From Chromobacterium subtsugae (GTDB lineage: Bacteria > Pseudomonadota > Gammaproteobacteria > Burkholderiales > Chromobacteriaceae), in assembly GCF_001676875.1 (NCBI RefSeq), contig NZ_JYKA01000012.1:61358-125357 (forward strand): DNA of 64,000 nucleotides. Reading direction: 5' to 3'. The translations under genes were made by a program, and so were the position numbers. The stretch's first letter is position 1. The number at the start of each line of letters is the position of its first letter. The notes under the pieces are model-generated. The model had not been told where the DNA came from. It searched no databases and worked only from the letters and a program-made list of their open reading frames with translations. This document shows, in pieces, positions 26,656 through 36,772 of this stretch.

Positions 26656-27489
26656 TTATCTGCCGGCGGGAAGCAAAATCTCCCGGTAAGCCGGGCATGG
26701 CAGAGAAAACAGCTGCCTGTCATCCAGCCGCAGCGCCGACAGGCTGCCGCCCCACAGGCAGCCGGAGTCTATCGCCAGCACATCATCGTCCAGATGCACC
26801 CCCAGCGCTGACCAGTGGCCGCAGACGATGGGCGTGCCGCCATGGCGGCGGTTCGGCGCCTCGAACCACGGAATCAGGTTGGCCGGCGCGCCGTCCAGCT
26901 CGCCCTTGTAGCTCAGGTCGAGCTCGCCGTCGCGGGTCAGGAAACGCATCCGCGTCATCACGTTGACGATCAGCCGCAAGCGGTCAGCCCCTTTCAGATC
27001 ATCGCTCCAGCGCACCGGCTTGTTGCCGTACAAACGGCCGAGAAACTCGCGGTGGCGCGCGCCGGACAAGCCGAACTCGACCTCCTCCGCCAGCCGGAGC
27101 GACTTGGAGATGCTCCACTCCGGCAACAGGCCGGCGTGCACCATCGCATAGCCCTGTCCCTCCAGCATCATCGGCTGGCAACGCAGCCAGTCCAGCAGCA
27201 CCTTGCCGTCGGCGGCATTGAGAATATCGCCTATGGTGTCGTCGCGATGCAGCTTGCCGAAGCCTTCCGACACCGCCAGCAGATGCAGATCATGATTGCC
27301 CAGCACCATCTCCACCTGGTCCTGGTGCTGATAGACCCAGCGCAGCACGTCCAGCGACTGCGGGCCGCGGTTGACCAGGTCTCCGGTCAGCCACAAGGTA
27401 TCCTTGCCGGGATTGAAGTCGATTTGCCGCAGCAGCTGCTGGAACGGCGCGAAACACCCCTGGATGTCGCCGATTGCGTAGATGGCCAT
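26656..27489 (-). CDS. apaH: bis(5'-nucleosyl)-tetraphosphatase, symmetrical
   Basis: A 277-aa metallophosphatase that splits Ap4A to two ADP and removes Np4 caps from RNA. The metal motifs are GDIQGC (about residue 7), GDLVNRGPQSLDVLR (about 36) and GNHD (about 65). HAGLLPEWS near 121 and CGHWSALG near 222 complete the active site. Length equals E. coli ApaH. It lies 76 nt upstream of the MBOAT gene on the same strand and is divergent from rep. Confidence 0.96.
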   Translation of the reverse strand: MAIYAIGDIQGCFAPFQQLLRQIDFNPGKDTLWLTGDLVNRGPQSLDVLRWVYQHQDQVEMVLGNHDLHLLAVSEGFGKLHRDDTIGDILNAADGKVLLDWLRCQPMMLEGQGYAMVHAGLLPEWSISKSLRLAEEVEFGLSGARHREFLGRLYGNKPVRWSDDLKGADRLRLIVNVMTRMRFLTRDGELDLSYKGELDGAPANLIPWFEAPNRRHGGTPIVCGHWSALGVHLDDDVLAIDSGCLWGGSLSALRLDDRQLFSLPCPAYREILLPAGR

Positions 27490-27607
27490 GTTCTTTCCCT
27501 GAGAAGCGGATCGGGATTGCCGCCCATCCGCGATGAGCCATGATACCGCATGCTACAATGCACGGTCCTGATTACCGATTTGCTACGCCCGCCCGGGCGC
27601 CACCGCC

Positions 27608-29632
27608 ATGTCCGCACCCCTGCTCAATCCGCCGCAACGCGCGGCCATCCATTACCTAGACGGCCCGCTGCTGGTGCTCGCCGGCGCCGGATCCGGCAAA
27701 ACCCGGGTGATCACCTACAAGATCGCCCATCTGGTGCGCGAAGGCGGCATCCCGGCGCGACACATCGCCGCCATCACCTTCACCAACAAGGCCGCGCGCG
27801 AAATGCTGGAGCGGGTGAGCAAGCTGATGACGCCGGCCGAGATCCGCGGCATCACCGTCTCCACCTTCCACTCGCTGGGCATGCACATCCTGCGGCAGGA
27901 GGCGCCGCACCTGGGCTACAAGACCCAGTTCTCCATCCTGGACGCCTACGATGCCGGCAAGATCATCGCCGACATCCTGAACACCACTTCCAAGGACGAG
28001 ATCCGCAAGGTGCAAAGCCAGATCTCGCTGTGGAAAAACGACCTGAAAACCGCGGACGACATGATGGTGAGCGCGGATGGCCAGTGGGAGAGCGTCTGCG
28101 CCCGCACCTACCTCGCCTATCAGGACACCCTCACCGCCTACCAGGCGATGGACTTCGACGACCTGATCCGGCTGCCGGTGCAGCTGTTCCGCACCCACCC
28201 TGAAGTGCTGCTGAAATGGCAGGGCAAGCTGCGCTACCTGCTGCTGGACGAATATCAGGACACCAACACCTGCCAGTACCAGATGGTGAAGCTGCTGGCC
28301 GGCGTGCGCGGCCTGTTCACCGCGGTGGGCGACGACGACCAGTCCATCTACGCCTGGCGCGGCGCCAATATGGAAAACCTGCGCTTGCTGCAGCAGGACT
28401 TCCCGGCATTGAAGGTGATCAAGCTGGAGCAGAACTACCGCTCCACCGCCCGCATCCTGCGCGCCGCCAACAGCGTGATCTCCAACAACCCCAAGCTGTT
28501 CGAAAAGCAGCTGTGGAGCGAGCTGGGCCTGGGCGAGCCGATACACGTGGTGCAATGCAAGGACGAGGAGCACGAGGCGGAAACCGTGGTGCAGCGCCTG
28601 CTGGCCCACAAGTTCGAGCACCGCACCGACTTCAAGGACTACGCCATCCTCTACCGCGGCAACTACCAGGCGCGCATCTTCGAGCAATCGCTGCGCAACC
28701 AACGCATCCCCTACCAGATGGCGGGCGGCCAGAGCTTCTTCGACAAGCCGGAGATCAAGGACCTGCTGTCCTACATGCGCCTGATCACCAACCCCGACGA
28801 CGACCCGGCCTTCATCCGCGCCATCACCACGCCCAAGCGCGGCGTCGGCGCCGGCACGCTGGAAAAGCTGGGCGCCTGGTCCGGCCAGTACGGCAAGAGC
28901 CTGTTCGCCGCCGCCCATGATGCCGGCCTGCGGGTGCAGATCCAGGCCGCCCAGTTGGCGCCGCTGGAGCAATTCTGCGAATTCATCAACCAACTGCAGT
29001 ACCGCGCCACCCGCGAGCCGGCAGGCCAGCTGTCGCTGGAGCTGTTGCAGGCGATAGGCTACGAAGCCTGGCTGTACGACAGCGAGGACAGCCCCAAGAT
29101 CGCCGAAACCAAGTGGAAGAACATGCTGGACATGGTGGGCTGGCTGGCGAAAAAGGGCGAGGCCGACGGCAAGAACCTGATCGAGCTGACCCAGACCATC
29201 GCGCTGATCACCATGCTGGAAGGCCGCGACGAAGGCGAGGTGGACGCGGTGAAGATGTCCACGCTGCACGCGTCCAAGGGGCTGGAGTACCCGCATGTGT
29301 TTCTGGTCGGCTGCGAGGAAGGCATCCTGCCGCACAGCGAATCGGTGGACAACGGCATGGTGGAGGAAGAGCGGCGGCTGATGTACGTCGGCATCACCCG
29401 CGCGCAGCGCAGCCTGACATTGAGCTACTGCGTCAAGCGCCGCCGCGCCGGCGAATGGCAGTTCATCGAACCGTCGCGCTTCATCAACGAAATCGACGGC
29501 GAGGATCTGCGCCACTTCGGCAAGCCCGGCGCCGAGCCTTTGGTCAGCAAGAGCGAGGGCAAGAGCAAGCTGGCCAGCCTGACCGCGATGCTGGCCAGCA
29601 AGGACAAGTCCGGGGAGCCGCCGGCACAGTGA
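27608..29632 (+). CDS. rep: ATP-dependent DNA helicase Rep
   Basis: A 674-aa superfamily 1A 3'-5' helicase that helps replication forks past bound proteins. Walker A is LAGAGSGKTRVITYKIAHL near residue 27, motif Ia TFTNKAAREM near 58, Walker B LLDEYQDTNTCQYQ near 213, motif III GDDDQSIYAWRGA near 242, motif IV KLEQNYRST near 272 and motif VI EERRLMYVGITRAQ near 587. TLHASKGLEYPHVFLVG is motif V. Overall similarity in these blocks favours Rep over UvrD. A TACAAT box at 27554-27559 may be the -10 element. It is divergent from apaH. Confidence 0.95.
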   Translation: MSAPLLNPPQRAAIHYLDGPLLVLAGAGSGKTRVITYKIAHLVREGGIPARHIAAITFTNKAAREMLERVSKLMTPAEIRGITVSTFHSLGMHILRQEAPHLGYKTQFSILDAYDAGKIIADILNTTSKDEIRKVQSQISLWKNDLKTADDMMVSADGQWESVCARTYLAYQDTLTAYQAMDFDDLIRLPVQLFRTHPEVLLKWQGKLRYLLLDEYQDTNTCQYQMVKLLAGVRGLFTAVGDDDQSIYAWRGANMENLRLLQQDFPALKVIKLEQNYRSTARILRAANSVISNNPKLFEKQLWSELGLGEPIHVVQCKDEEHEAETVVQRLLAHKFEHRTDFKDYAILYRGNYQARIFEQSLRNQRIPYQMAGGQSFFDKPEIKDLLSYMRLITNPDDDPAFIRAITTPKRGVGAGTLEKLGAWSGQYGKSLFAAAHDAGLRVQIQAAQLAPLEQFCEFINQLQYRATREPAGQLSLELLQAIGYEAWLYDSEDSPKIAETKWKNMLDMVGWLAKKGEADGKNLIELTQTIALITMLEGRDEGEVDAVKMSTLHASKGLEYPHVFLVGCEEGILPHSESVDNGMVEEERRLMYVGITRAQRSLTLSYCVKRRRAGEWQFIEPSRFINEIDGEDLRHFGKPGAEPLVSKSEGKSKLASLTAMLASKDKSGEPPAQ

Positions 29633-29669
29633 GCCCCAACAGAAGCGCGCAGCGTCCGCCAAAAGAAAA

Positions 29670-29689
29670 ATGGCGCCGAAAGGCGCCAT
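29670..29689. terminator. hairpin after rep
   Basis: ATGGCGCC and GGCGCCAT form an 8-bp perfect stem around GAAA, 38 nt past the rep stop. T-rich sequence (TTTTTCTTTT) follows only on the minus strand, so it may serve as a stop for antisense transcripts more than for rep itself. Confidence 0.6.
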
Positions 29690-29865
29690 AAAGAAGAATG
29701 AGGAACATCTCTGGGTGAAGCGAGGCTGGGGAACCTCACCTGACTGGCAAGCCTGAACCGCTAACCGGTCAATCAGATGAGCTAATGATGCCGCAACTCC
29801 GGCCGGTTGCCACCTGTCCTTTCTATCCGGTCACATTTATTGACATTTCTCCGCCAACCAGCGGA
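29690..29865. other. unassigned intergenic sequence between rep and cytochrome c genes
   Basis: This 176-nt stretch, part of the 284-nt gap after rep, has no convincing coding frame. It contains small inverted elements such as GAGG-N8-CCTC (29722-29737) and GGTGA/TCACC (29714-29740). On the minus strand, TTAGCTCATCTG followed by GGTTAGCGG looks tRNA D-arm-like, but I could not fold a full cloverleaf. Confidence 0.4.
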
Positions 29866-29898
29866 CATAAAAAAACACCCCGCTGCGGCGGGGTGTTT
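29866..29898 (-). terminator. terminator of the diheme cytochrome c gene
   Basis: AAACACCCCGC (29873-29883) pairs with GCGGGGTGTTT (29888-29898) around TGCG; on the minus strand it continues into a T tract. It lies 18 nt past the cytochrome gene stop. Confidence 0.92.
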
Positions 29899-29916
29899 CG
29901 CGTCTGGCGGCCGGGT

Positions 29917-30660
29917 TTACTTGGAGTTATTGACCATATACTCCACCGCGGCGCGAAACTCGGCGTCGCTGCCGGTGTAGCCGCCCTTCGGCGGCATCGC
30001 GTTCAGGCCCTTGGTGGCGATTTTCACCGCTTCGTCCAAACCCGGCTTCAGCCTGACCGCCCAGGCCGCCTTGTCGCCGAACTTCGGCGCGCCGGCTATG
30101 CCTGCCGCATGGCAGGTGGTGCACACGGTGTCATAAATCTTCTTGCCCACCACCGCCGGGTCGGCGGCGGCCGTGGCGCCCGCCGCGCCGCCCACCGCAG
30201 GCTCGGTGAACTTGGCGCCGCCGGCATTGCCCATATAGGCGACCGCGCGCTTCACTTCGTCATCGGTCAGGTCGGTTGCGCCGCCCTTGGCCGGCATCGC
30301 GTTGAAGCCGTGCAGCGCGTGATCCACCAGCGTCTCCCAGCCCTTGGCGATATGCGGCGCCCAAGCGCCGGCGTCGCCGAACTTGGGCGAACCCGCCAAG
30401 CCCGCGCCATGACAGGAAATGCAGATGCCCTTGTACACCTGCTCGCCGGTGCGCATGCCCGGCGGCGCGTCGCTGGCTCTGGATTCGCCGACAGGCTTCA
30501 GACGAGCGGCGACCGCCTCCTTGGTCATCACCTCGGCATCCACATTGAAACCACTGGTCGCCAGTTTGGCCAGAAGCCAAATCGCCACGACAAGAAAGAC
30601 AACGATGCTGACCAGAACCTTTATGATCTGGCCGGGGGCCATTCCGTTCTCATTACTCAT
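29917..30660 (-). CDS. membrane-anchored diheme cytochrome c
   Basis: A 247-aa protein with an N-terminal membrane anchor (about 9-33, IIKVLVSIVVFLVVAIWLLA) and two class I cytochrome c domains exposed to the periplasm. Each domain has a heme site: CISCHGAG near residue 83 and CTTCHAAG near 179, each followed by a methionine ligand in an NAMPAKGG or NAMPPKGG loop. The two domains are alike, suggesting duplication of a cytochrome c5 unit. It probably carries electrons to a terminal oxidase or other periplasmic acceptor. The ATG at 30660 is preferred over an upstream in-frame start. A TTGCCT-17-TATAAT promoter lies upstream. Confidence 0.93.
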   Translation of the reverse strand: MSNENGMAPGQIIKVLVSIVVFLVVAIWLLAKLATSGFNVDAEVMTKEAVAARLKPVGESRASDAPPGMRTGEQVYKGICISCHGAGLAGSPKFGDAGAWAPHIAKGWETLVDHALHGFNAMPAKGGATDLTDDEVKRAVAYMGNAGGAKFTEPAVGGAAGATAAADPAVVGKKIYDTVCTTCHAAGIAGAPKFGDKAAWAVRLKPGLDEAVKIATKGLNAMPPKGGYTGSDAEFRAAVEYMVNNSK

Positions 30661-30700
30661 CCCAAGCCTCGCCTGAAAAAATGACAATTAAAACCGGTTG

Positions 30701-30729
30701 ATTATAAGGTATGCATGTACGCAAGGCAA
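30701..30729 (-). promoter_or_regulatory. sigma-70-like promoter of the cytochrome c gene
   Basis: On the minus strand TTGCCT (30724-30729) and TATAAT (30701-30706) are 17 bp apart. Initiation about 7 nt later gives a leader of roughly 33 nt before the ATG at 30660. Confidence 0.65.
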
Positions 30730-30741
30730 AAAACCATACTC

Positions 30742-30771
30742 TGGACTCGGATTAACTAATTGAGGTATGAT
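30742..30771 (+). promoter_or_regulatory. promoter of tRNA-Arg(CCG)
   Basis: TGGACT (30742-30747) and TATGAT (30766-30771) are 18 bp apart and 27 nt upstream of the mature tRNA 5' end, a normal position for a single tRNA gene. It is back-to-back with the cytochrome c promoter. Confidence 0.6.
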
Positions 30772-30797
30772 GCGTCGGTTGATAGCAGTTCTGCAGC

Positions 30798-30874
30798 GCA
30801 CCCGTAGCTCAGTTGGATAGAGTGTCAGTTTCCGAAGCTGAAGGTCACAGGTTCGATCCCTGTCGGGTGCGCCA
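30798..30874 (+). tRNA. tRNA-Arg(CCG)
   Basis: A 77-nt tRNA with encoded CCA. The acceptor pairs GCACCCG with CGGGTGC, the D-arm is GCTC-AGTTGGATA-GAGT, the anticodon loop TTCCGAA reads CCG in a TCAGT/GCTGA stem, and the T-arm is ACAGG-TTCGATC-CCTGT. It has its own promoter and terminator. tRNA-Arg genes are frequent integration sites, but no integrase follows here. Confidence 0.97.
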
Positions 30875-30882
30875 ACAAAATC

Positions 30883-30922
30883 AAGGGTTTGCAAGCGTAC
30901 CGCTGCAAACCTTTTATTTTTT
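30883..30922 (+). terminator. terminator of tRNA-Arg
   Basis: GGTTTGCA (30886-30893) pairs with TGCAAACC (30904-30911) around a 10-nt loop, followed by TTTTATTTTTT. It begins about 9 nt after the tRNA. Confidence 0.88.
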
Positions 30923-30924
30923 CC

Positions 30925-31498
30925 GCATCGTTTCGCATTTCATTTCCCTTTCCGTCCATAAACCGCAAAATTGCCGGAAGCACCGGTCTTTTGGCCAGAA
31001 GCGGCCTTGACGCATCCGCATCAAGCTTTTTTTTTGAGCGGAAACTTGATTTGGATCAGCTTGGCGTCGCGATTCGCCAACTTAAATGATGTCGTTCTGC
31101 AACGCTTTTTGCCCCCCCGCCCCATTGGACAAACCTTGCGTCGTCACCAGCCAGGCAGACGCCAGCGAAAAATCGTCCGACATCCCGCCATCGGCGCTGC
31201 GACGCGGCCCTCACCGCCAGAAAAACTCGACGCGCTGATCGCTGCCGCCATATGTCGGATGATAGGCGATGAATCGCCATAAGCGACAGGCGGCATGACC
31301 CGTCCCCCGCAAAAAATCCCTTTCCCCCGTCAGCGTGGTTGCGCCGGCCAGGCGCGGGCGCCGAGTAGAAAAGTCATCGATCAGGCTAGTGTCCGGCAGC
31401 TTCACTTCTGTTTCCAGACCTCGAACCAGGGATCGACATGTTCTCCCCCGGCACATTCAGCCCGCGCCGTCCATCGCGCGCCCCTCTCGACCATGCAG
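30925..31498. other. gene-poor stretch after tRNA-Arg
   Basis: About 570 nt without a credible gene. Short frames exist (for example 103 aa on plus and 81 aa on minus) but have odd composition, no start signal and no known domain. The sequence has a T9 run near 31027 and a C-rich patch near 31112, unlike neighbouring coding DNA. It could be a decayed insertion at the tRNA; nothing recognisable remains. Confidence 0.5.
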
Positions 31499-31529
31499 AA
31501 AAAACCCCTGCGGCGGCTGCGGCAGGGGT
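31499..31529 (-). terminator. terminator of the ABC exporter gene
   Basis: ACCCCTGC (31504-31511) pairs with GCAGGGGT (31522-31529) around a GC-rich loop, followed on the minus strand by T6. It lies 10 nt past the exporter stop codon. Confidence 0.88.
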
Positions 31530-31538
31530 CGGTTCACA

Positions 31539-33401
<1,863 letters not shown>

Positions 33402-33420
33402 AAAGATCGCTCCATTGTCT

Positions 33421-33437
33421 GGAACCAAGCCGGTTCC
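33421..33437. promoter_or_regulatory. 6-5-6 inverted repeat upstream of the ABC exporter
   Basis: GGAACC and GGTTCC are inverted arms around AAGCC, 20 nt upstream of the exporter ATG and beyond its ribosome-binding site. The position could suit a regulator site or a leader hairpin. No regulator gene is adjacent. Confidence 0.3.
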
Positions 33438-33559
33438 GGATAAGGGGTTCAAGTGGAGCGATGACGGTAGCGTATCCTAGCCTGGTTCGCAATGGGAAAG
33501 TTGCCCTTGAGCCGAAAAAAAGCGCCGATTCCGGCTGGGCGGCGGCGCATTCCGGCGCA

Positions 33560-33769
33560 TCATGCCATCGGCACCATTTTGACGTAGACCTCCTCCAGCT
33601 TCTCCGAGGTCCTGGCCTTCAGGTCCACCTTGTGCACCTCGGCCCGCACGCGCCCCTTGTAGACCTGCAGCATCAATTCGGCGGCCCTGCGCGCCTGCTC
33701 CTGGGTGGGGTGCAGCGGACCGCTGTCGTCTATGCCGAAATCCGGAGAGATCAGTTTCAACCGATACAT
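33560..33769 (-). CDS. small protein of unknown function
   Basis: I do not recognise this 69-aa protein. It is mixed and soluble, with no membrane segment: MYRLKLISPDFGIDDSGP, then an Ala/Arg-rich helix (QARRAAELMLQVYKG) and a basic, Val-rich end KLEEVYVKMVPMA. Its codon use follows the neighbouring genes and its ATG is followed by a clean frame, so it is probably real. It stands alone between the ABC exporter and an AT-rich region, from which a minus-strand promoter (TATAAA near 33806) could drive it. Confidence 0.6.
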   Translation of the reverse strand: MYRLKLISPDFGIDDSGPLHPTQEQARRAAELMLQVYKGRVRAEVHKVDLKARTSEKLEEVYVKMVPMA

Positions 33770-33851
33770 TATTATTGTCTCAAGATAAAACGGCGTGATT
33801 GAAGTTTTTATACTAAATGCATTTCCTCAAGCCCATTCTACATGAGTTTAT

Positions 33852-34008
33852 TTGACAGAAACTATTGTCATGTTTCTGTAAAAAACCAGAAAAATACGTC
33901 AATAATTCATACATAACAGCGAGATGGCGAACCCGCCTGCCTACAGGGGAAGTGAGCAAAGCGCATGCCAGGCCCGAATAAGCGAAAACCCGGCTTCGGC
34001 CGGGTTTT
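33852..34008 (+). ncRNA. candidate small RNA between the 69-aa gene and the Nudix gene
   Basis: An AT-rich segment has TTGACA at 33852-33857 within an inverted TGACA/TGTCA dyad, and a strong intrinsic terminator ends 150 nt later at 34008, yet no plus-strand gene lies between. A short RNA could start here. A convincing -10 box is not clear (only TCTGTA-like sequence near 33875), so this is a weak candidate; the terminator may merely serve the minus-strand Nudix gene. Confidence 0.25.
33985..34008. terminator. bidirectional terminator near the DUF4743 gene
   Basis: AAAACCCGGC (33985-33994) and GCCGGGTTTT (33999-34008) form a perfect 10-bp stem with a TTCG tetraloop. T runs flank both sides, so it ends the minus-strand Nudix gene, 37 nt past its stop, and any plus-strand transcript. 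Confidence 0.9.
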
Positions 34009-34044
34009 CTCGTTGCGCATCACACCGCGCCGAACAAGCGCCGT

Positions 34045-34926
34045 TTAGGCCGGCGTCGCCAGATCGCGTGACTGCCCGTGGCGTATCCGCGCGAGCGCCG
34101 CCGCCACCTGGCCGTTGCCCTGCTGCCAGTAACCCAGCCGGCACAAACAGTCTAGGCTGACCAGCGCGGCGTCTATCATGAAGCGCTCCGCCACCAAGAG
34201 CTGCTCCACCTCGGCCAGCGGCAGCAACAGATGCTCGGCCACCTCGCCGTCCTGACAAGCCGGCCGCTGCCCCTGCGGCAGCCACAGATCGTAGGCATGC
34301 AGCCATTCCCGGTGCAGCCCGCGCGCCACCGGCCGCTCGGCCAGCAGCAGCGACTCCGGCCGCAAGCCCAGCAACGCCTCGCGCGCGATGCCGGCCTCTT
34401 CCCAGCCCTCGCGCTCCAACGCCAGCTCCAGCGTCTCGCCGGCGGCCACGCCGCCGCCCACCAGATTGTCCATGCGGTTGGGGTCCACCGCCTTGTGCGG
34501 GCTGCGCCGCCCCACCCACATCCGGATTTCGCCATCGTCCAGCCGGCACAGACCGTTGACGTGGACCGCGCGGCTGGTCAGGCCCAGCGGGCGGAAAGCC
34601 GCGCGCTCCAGCTCGAAATAAGCGGAGCCGTCATGGCGAAAGGCGGTGAAATTCTCGTTGCGCCAGCCGTTGAGCCAGCCGGCCTGCTGCCAGCGCCGCG
34701 CCGCCTGCGCCAGCGCATGGCTGATGCTGCGGTAGCTGCCGTCAAGCCGGCAGAGCATGCCCTGATAGTTTTCCTCGAACAGCGCCGCCTCGTGCCGGAG
34801 CAAGCGCTCCTTCCATTGCGCGTTGACGCAACCCATGCGCTCGGTGCCGATGTAGAGCGGCGTGAACTGTTGCGCATCGAAACGGCTTACCTTGTCCAGA
34901 TAGCCCAATACGGCATCCACCTGCAT
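34045..34926 (-). CDS. Nudix hydrolase with DUF4743 N-terminal domain
   Basis: A 293-aa protein with a DUF4743 domain (about 1-125) followed by a Nudix domain. The Nudix box reads GGGVAAGETLELALEREGWE then EAGI, near residues 163-186. This architecture matches the thiamine-pyrophosphokinase-related (Tnr3-like) Nudix proteins, some of which hydrolyse oxidised thiamine diphosphate derivatives; that role is inferred. The second half ends with basic and Leu-rich segments. The gene stands alone on the minus strand between a terminator and recD. Length is normal. Confidence 0.88.
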   Translation of the reverse strand: MQVDAVLGYLDKVSRFDAQQFTPLYIGTERMGCVNAQWKERLLRHEAALFEENYQGMLCRLDGSYRSISHALAQAARRWQQAGWLNGWRNENFTAFRHDGSAYFELERAAFRPLGLTSRAVHVNGLCRLDDGEIRMWVGRRSPHKAVDPNRMDNLVGGGVAAGETLELALEREGWEEAGIAREALLGLRPESLLLAERPVARGLHREWLHAYDLWLPQGQRPACQDGEVAEHLLLPLAEVEQLLVAERFMIDAALVSLDCLCRLGYWQQGNGQVAAALARIRHGQSRDLATPA

Positions 34927-35038
34927 GACGACTCCCCCTGCGGTTTTTCCGGGAAGGCTGCATATTAGGATGTCTGATCCGGCTTGACTATCCTTGGGCG
35001 CACAAAGCCGGCAAGTGTTGCATTCCGGCCATCGCGCC

Positions 35039-36733
35039 TCAGCGCAGGCGGTCGGCCAGGCCGGAATGGCGCTGCGGCGCCAGCTCGACGCCGCGCAGCC
35101 ACACCTCCCCGCTTCCCGCCGCGGCGAAGCGCTGGCGCGCCCGGGTGATGGCGGTGTACAACAAGGCCCGGTTCAGCAGCGCGCCCGGCTGCGACGGCAA
35201 TTGCAGCCACACTTCGTCGTACTCCGAGCCCTGGCTCTTGTGAACCGTCATCGCGAAAACCGTGTCGTGCGCCGGCAGCCGGCCGGGGGCGAATTCGCGC
35301 CAGCCTCCGTCGCCCGCCGGGAACACCACCCGCAGCCCCTGGGCGCGCGGCAGCGCGAAACCGATGTCGCCGTTGAACAGGCCCAGGCCGTAATCGTTCT
35401 CGGCTATCATCACCGGCCGGCCGGCATACCAGTCCCGTCCCGGCTGCTTCAATCCGGCCAGCTCCAGCTGCCGCTCCAGCTCGCGGTTGCAGTCCGCCAC
35501 CTGGCGCCGCTCCGCCGCCAGCAGCATGAAGGCGGAAAAGGCGCGCTGCACCGCGTCCGGCTCGGCGCCGGCGGTCGCCGCCTGCAGATAGCCGCGGCGC
35601 TTGTCCAATAGCGCCGCGGCCGCCACCGCCGGCTGCAGGCCGATGTCCGGATGGCCGCCCGCCTGCAGCAAATCCAGCGAGCCCCGCCCGTCGCCGCCGT
35701 TGACCAGGCGCGCCAGTTCGCCGATGCCGGAATCGGCGCCGAAGCGGTGGCTGTGGGTCAGCAAGGCCACGCAATCGGTGAGCCGTCCGCCTTCCGCGCC
35801 GTCGTCCGGCAGGCTGTCGCCGCACACCCGCCGCAGCCATTGCCGCGTCTCCTCGCGGTAGGCGATCCGGCCGCACAACTCGCCCAACACCGCGCCGGCC
35901 TCCACCGACGACAGCTGGTCGCGATCGCCCAGCAGGATCAGCCGCGCCTGCGACGGCAGCGCCGCCACCGCGCGCGCCATCAGCGCCAGGTCTATCATCG
36001 ACGCCTCGTCCACCACCAGCACGTCCAGCGGCAGCGGATTGCCGGCGTGATGGCGCGGCGCCTCCGCGCCGGGACGCAGGCCCAGCAGGCGGTGCAGGGT
36101 TTCCGCCTGCGCCGGCAATTGGCGCCGCACCGCCTCGTCGACATCCAGCCGGTCGCGCGCGCCGCGCACCGATTCGGACAGCCGCGCCGCCGCCTTGCCG
36201 GTGGGCGCCGCCATCGCCATCACCAGCGGCCGCGGCGACAGCGCCGCCAGCAGGGCCAGCAAGCGCACCACGGTCGTGGTCTTGCCGGTGCCCGGCCCGC
36301 CGGAAATCACCATCAGCCGCTGCCGCGCCGCCAGCGCGGCGGCCAGCTTCTGCCGGTCCGGCCCGGTGTCGCCGCCGGGAAACAGCCGCGCCAGCAGCGC
36401 CGCCAGCGCGGACTCGTCCGGCGGCGGCAGCGGCTCGGCCAGCCGGGCCAGGTCCCGCGCCAGGATGTCTTCATCGTGCCAATGGCGGGCGAAATACAGC
36501 CGGCCGGCGTCGTCCAGGATCAGCGGCGCGTAATCGCCGGGCCTGCCGACCAGCTGGCTGCGCTGCAGGGCTTTGCGCTCGGCGCGATGCGCGAGCGGCA
36601 GGCAGACGTGGCCGGCCTGGTTGGCGGCGCTCAACTCGCGCACCAGCGCCAGCACCGCGTCGTCGGCGTCGGGAAACAGCCGCAGGAACAGGCTGGAAAG
36701 TTGGTCGGGCAACAGGGAGATGGCGGAATTCAT
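35039..36733 (-). CDS. recD: exodeoxyribonuclease V subunit alpha (RecD)
   Basis: A 564-aa RecD, the 5'-3' helicase of the RecBCD recombination and degradation complex. Walker A is ISGGPGTGKTTTVVRLLALL near residue 144. VVDEASMIDLALM is Walker B near 240 and LILLGDRDQLSSVEAGAVLGEL follows. VFAMTVHKSQGSEYDEV (motif V/VI) and AITRARQRF lie near the C-terminus. Length is a little short of E. coli RecD (608). Unlike the usual recBD overlap it is separated from recB by a PPK2 gene and a binding-protein gene, but all are on one strand. It is the last gene of the set. Confidence 0.94.
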   Translation of the reverse strand: MNSAISLLPDQLSSLFLRLFPDADDAVLALVRELSAANQAGHVCLPLAHRAERKALQRSQLVGRPGDYAPLILDDAGRLYFARHWHDEDILARDLARLAEPLPPPDESALAALLARLFPGGDTGPDRQKLAAALAARQRLMVISGGPGTGKTTTVVRLLALLAALSPRPLVMAMAAPTGKAAARLSESVRGARDRLDVDEAVRRQLPAQAETLHRLLGLRPGAEAPRHHAGNPLPLDVLVVDEASMIDLALMARAVAALPSQARLILLGDRDQLSSVEAGAVLGELCGRIAYREETRQWLRRVCGDSLPDDGAEGGRLTDCVALLTHSHRFGADSGIGELARLVNGGDGRGSLDLLQAGGHPDIGLQPAVAAAALLDKRRGYLQAATAGAEPDAVQRAFSAFMLLAAERRQVADCNRELERQLELAGLKQPGRDWYAGRPVMIAENDYGLGLFNGDIGFALPRAQGLRVVFPAGDGGWREFAPGRLPAHDTVFAMTVHKSQGSEYDEVWLQLPSQPGALLNRALLYTAITRARQRFAAAGSGEVWLRGVELAPQRHSGLADRLR

Positions 36734-36772
36734 ATGGCGGTCAGCGGTTGGCGGCCTGCGCGCAGGCGTCGG

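Noticed and set aside
27656..29689. 677-codon minus-strand frame across rep
   Set aside because: Rep helicase motifs are all on the plus strand; the antisense frame has no domain.
29690..29820. possible minus-strand tRNA between rep and cytochrome c
   Set aside because: D-arm-like sequence is present, but acceptor and anticodon stems do not pair and no CCA-type end is seen.
30971..31282. 103-codon frame after tRNA-Arg
   Set aside because: No start signal, odd composition and no known domain.
30798..31538. integrated element at tRNA-Arg
   Set aside because: No integrase gene and no repeat of the tRNA 3' end was found in the window.
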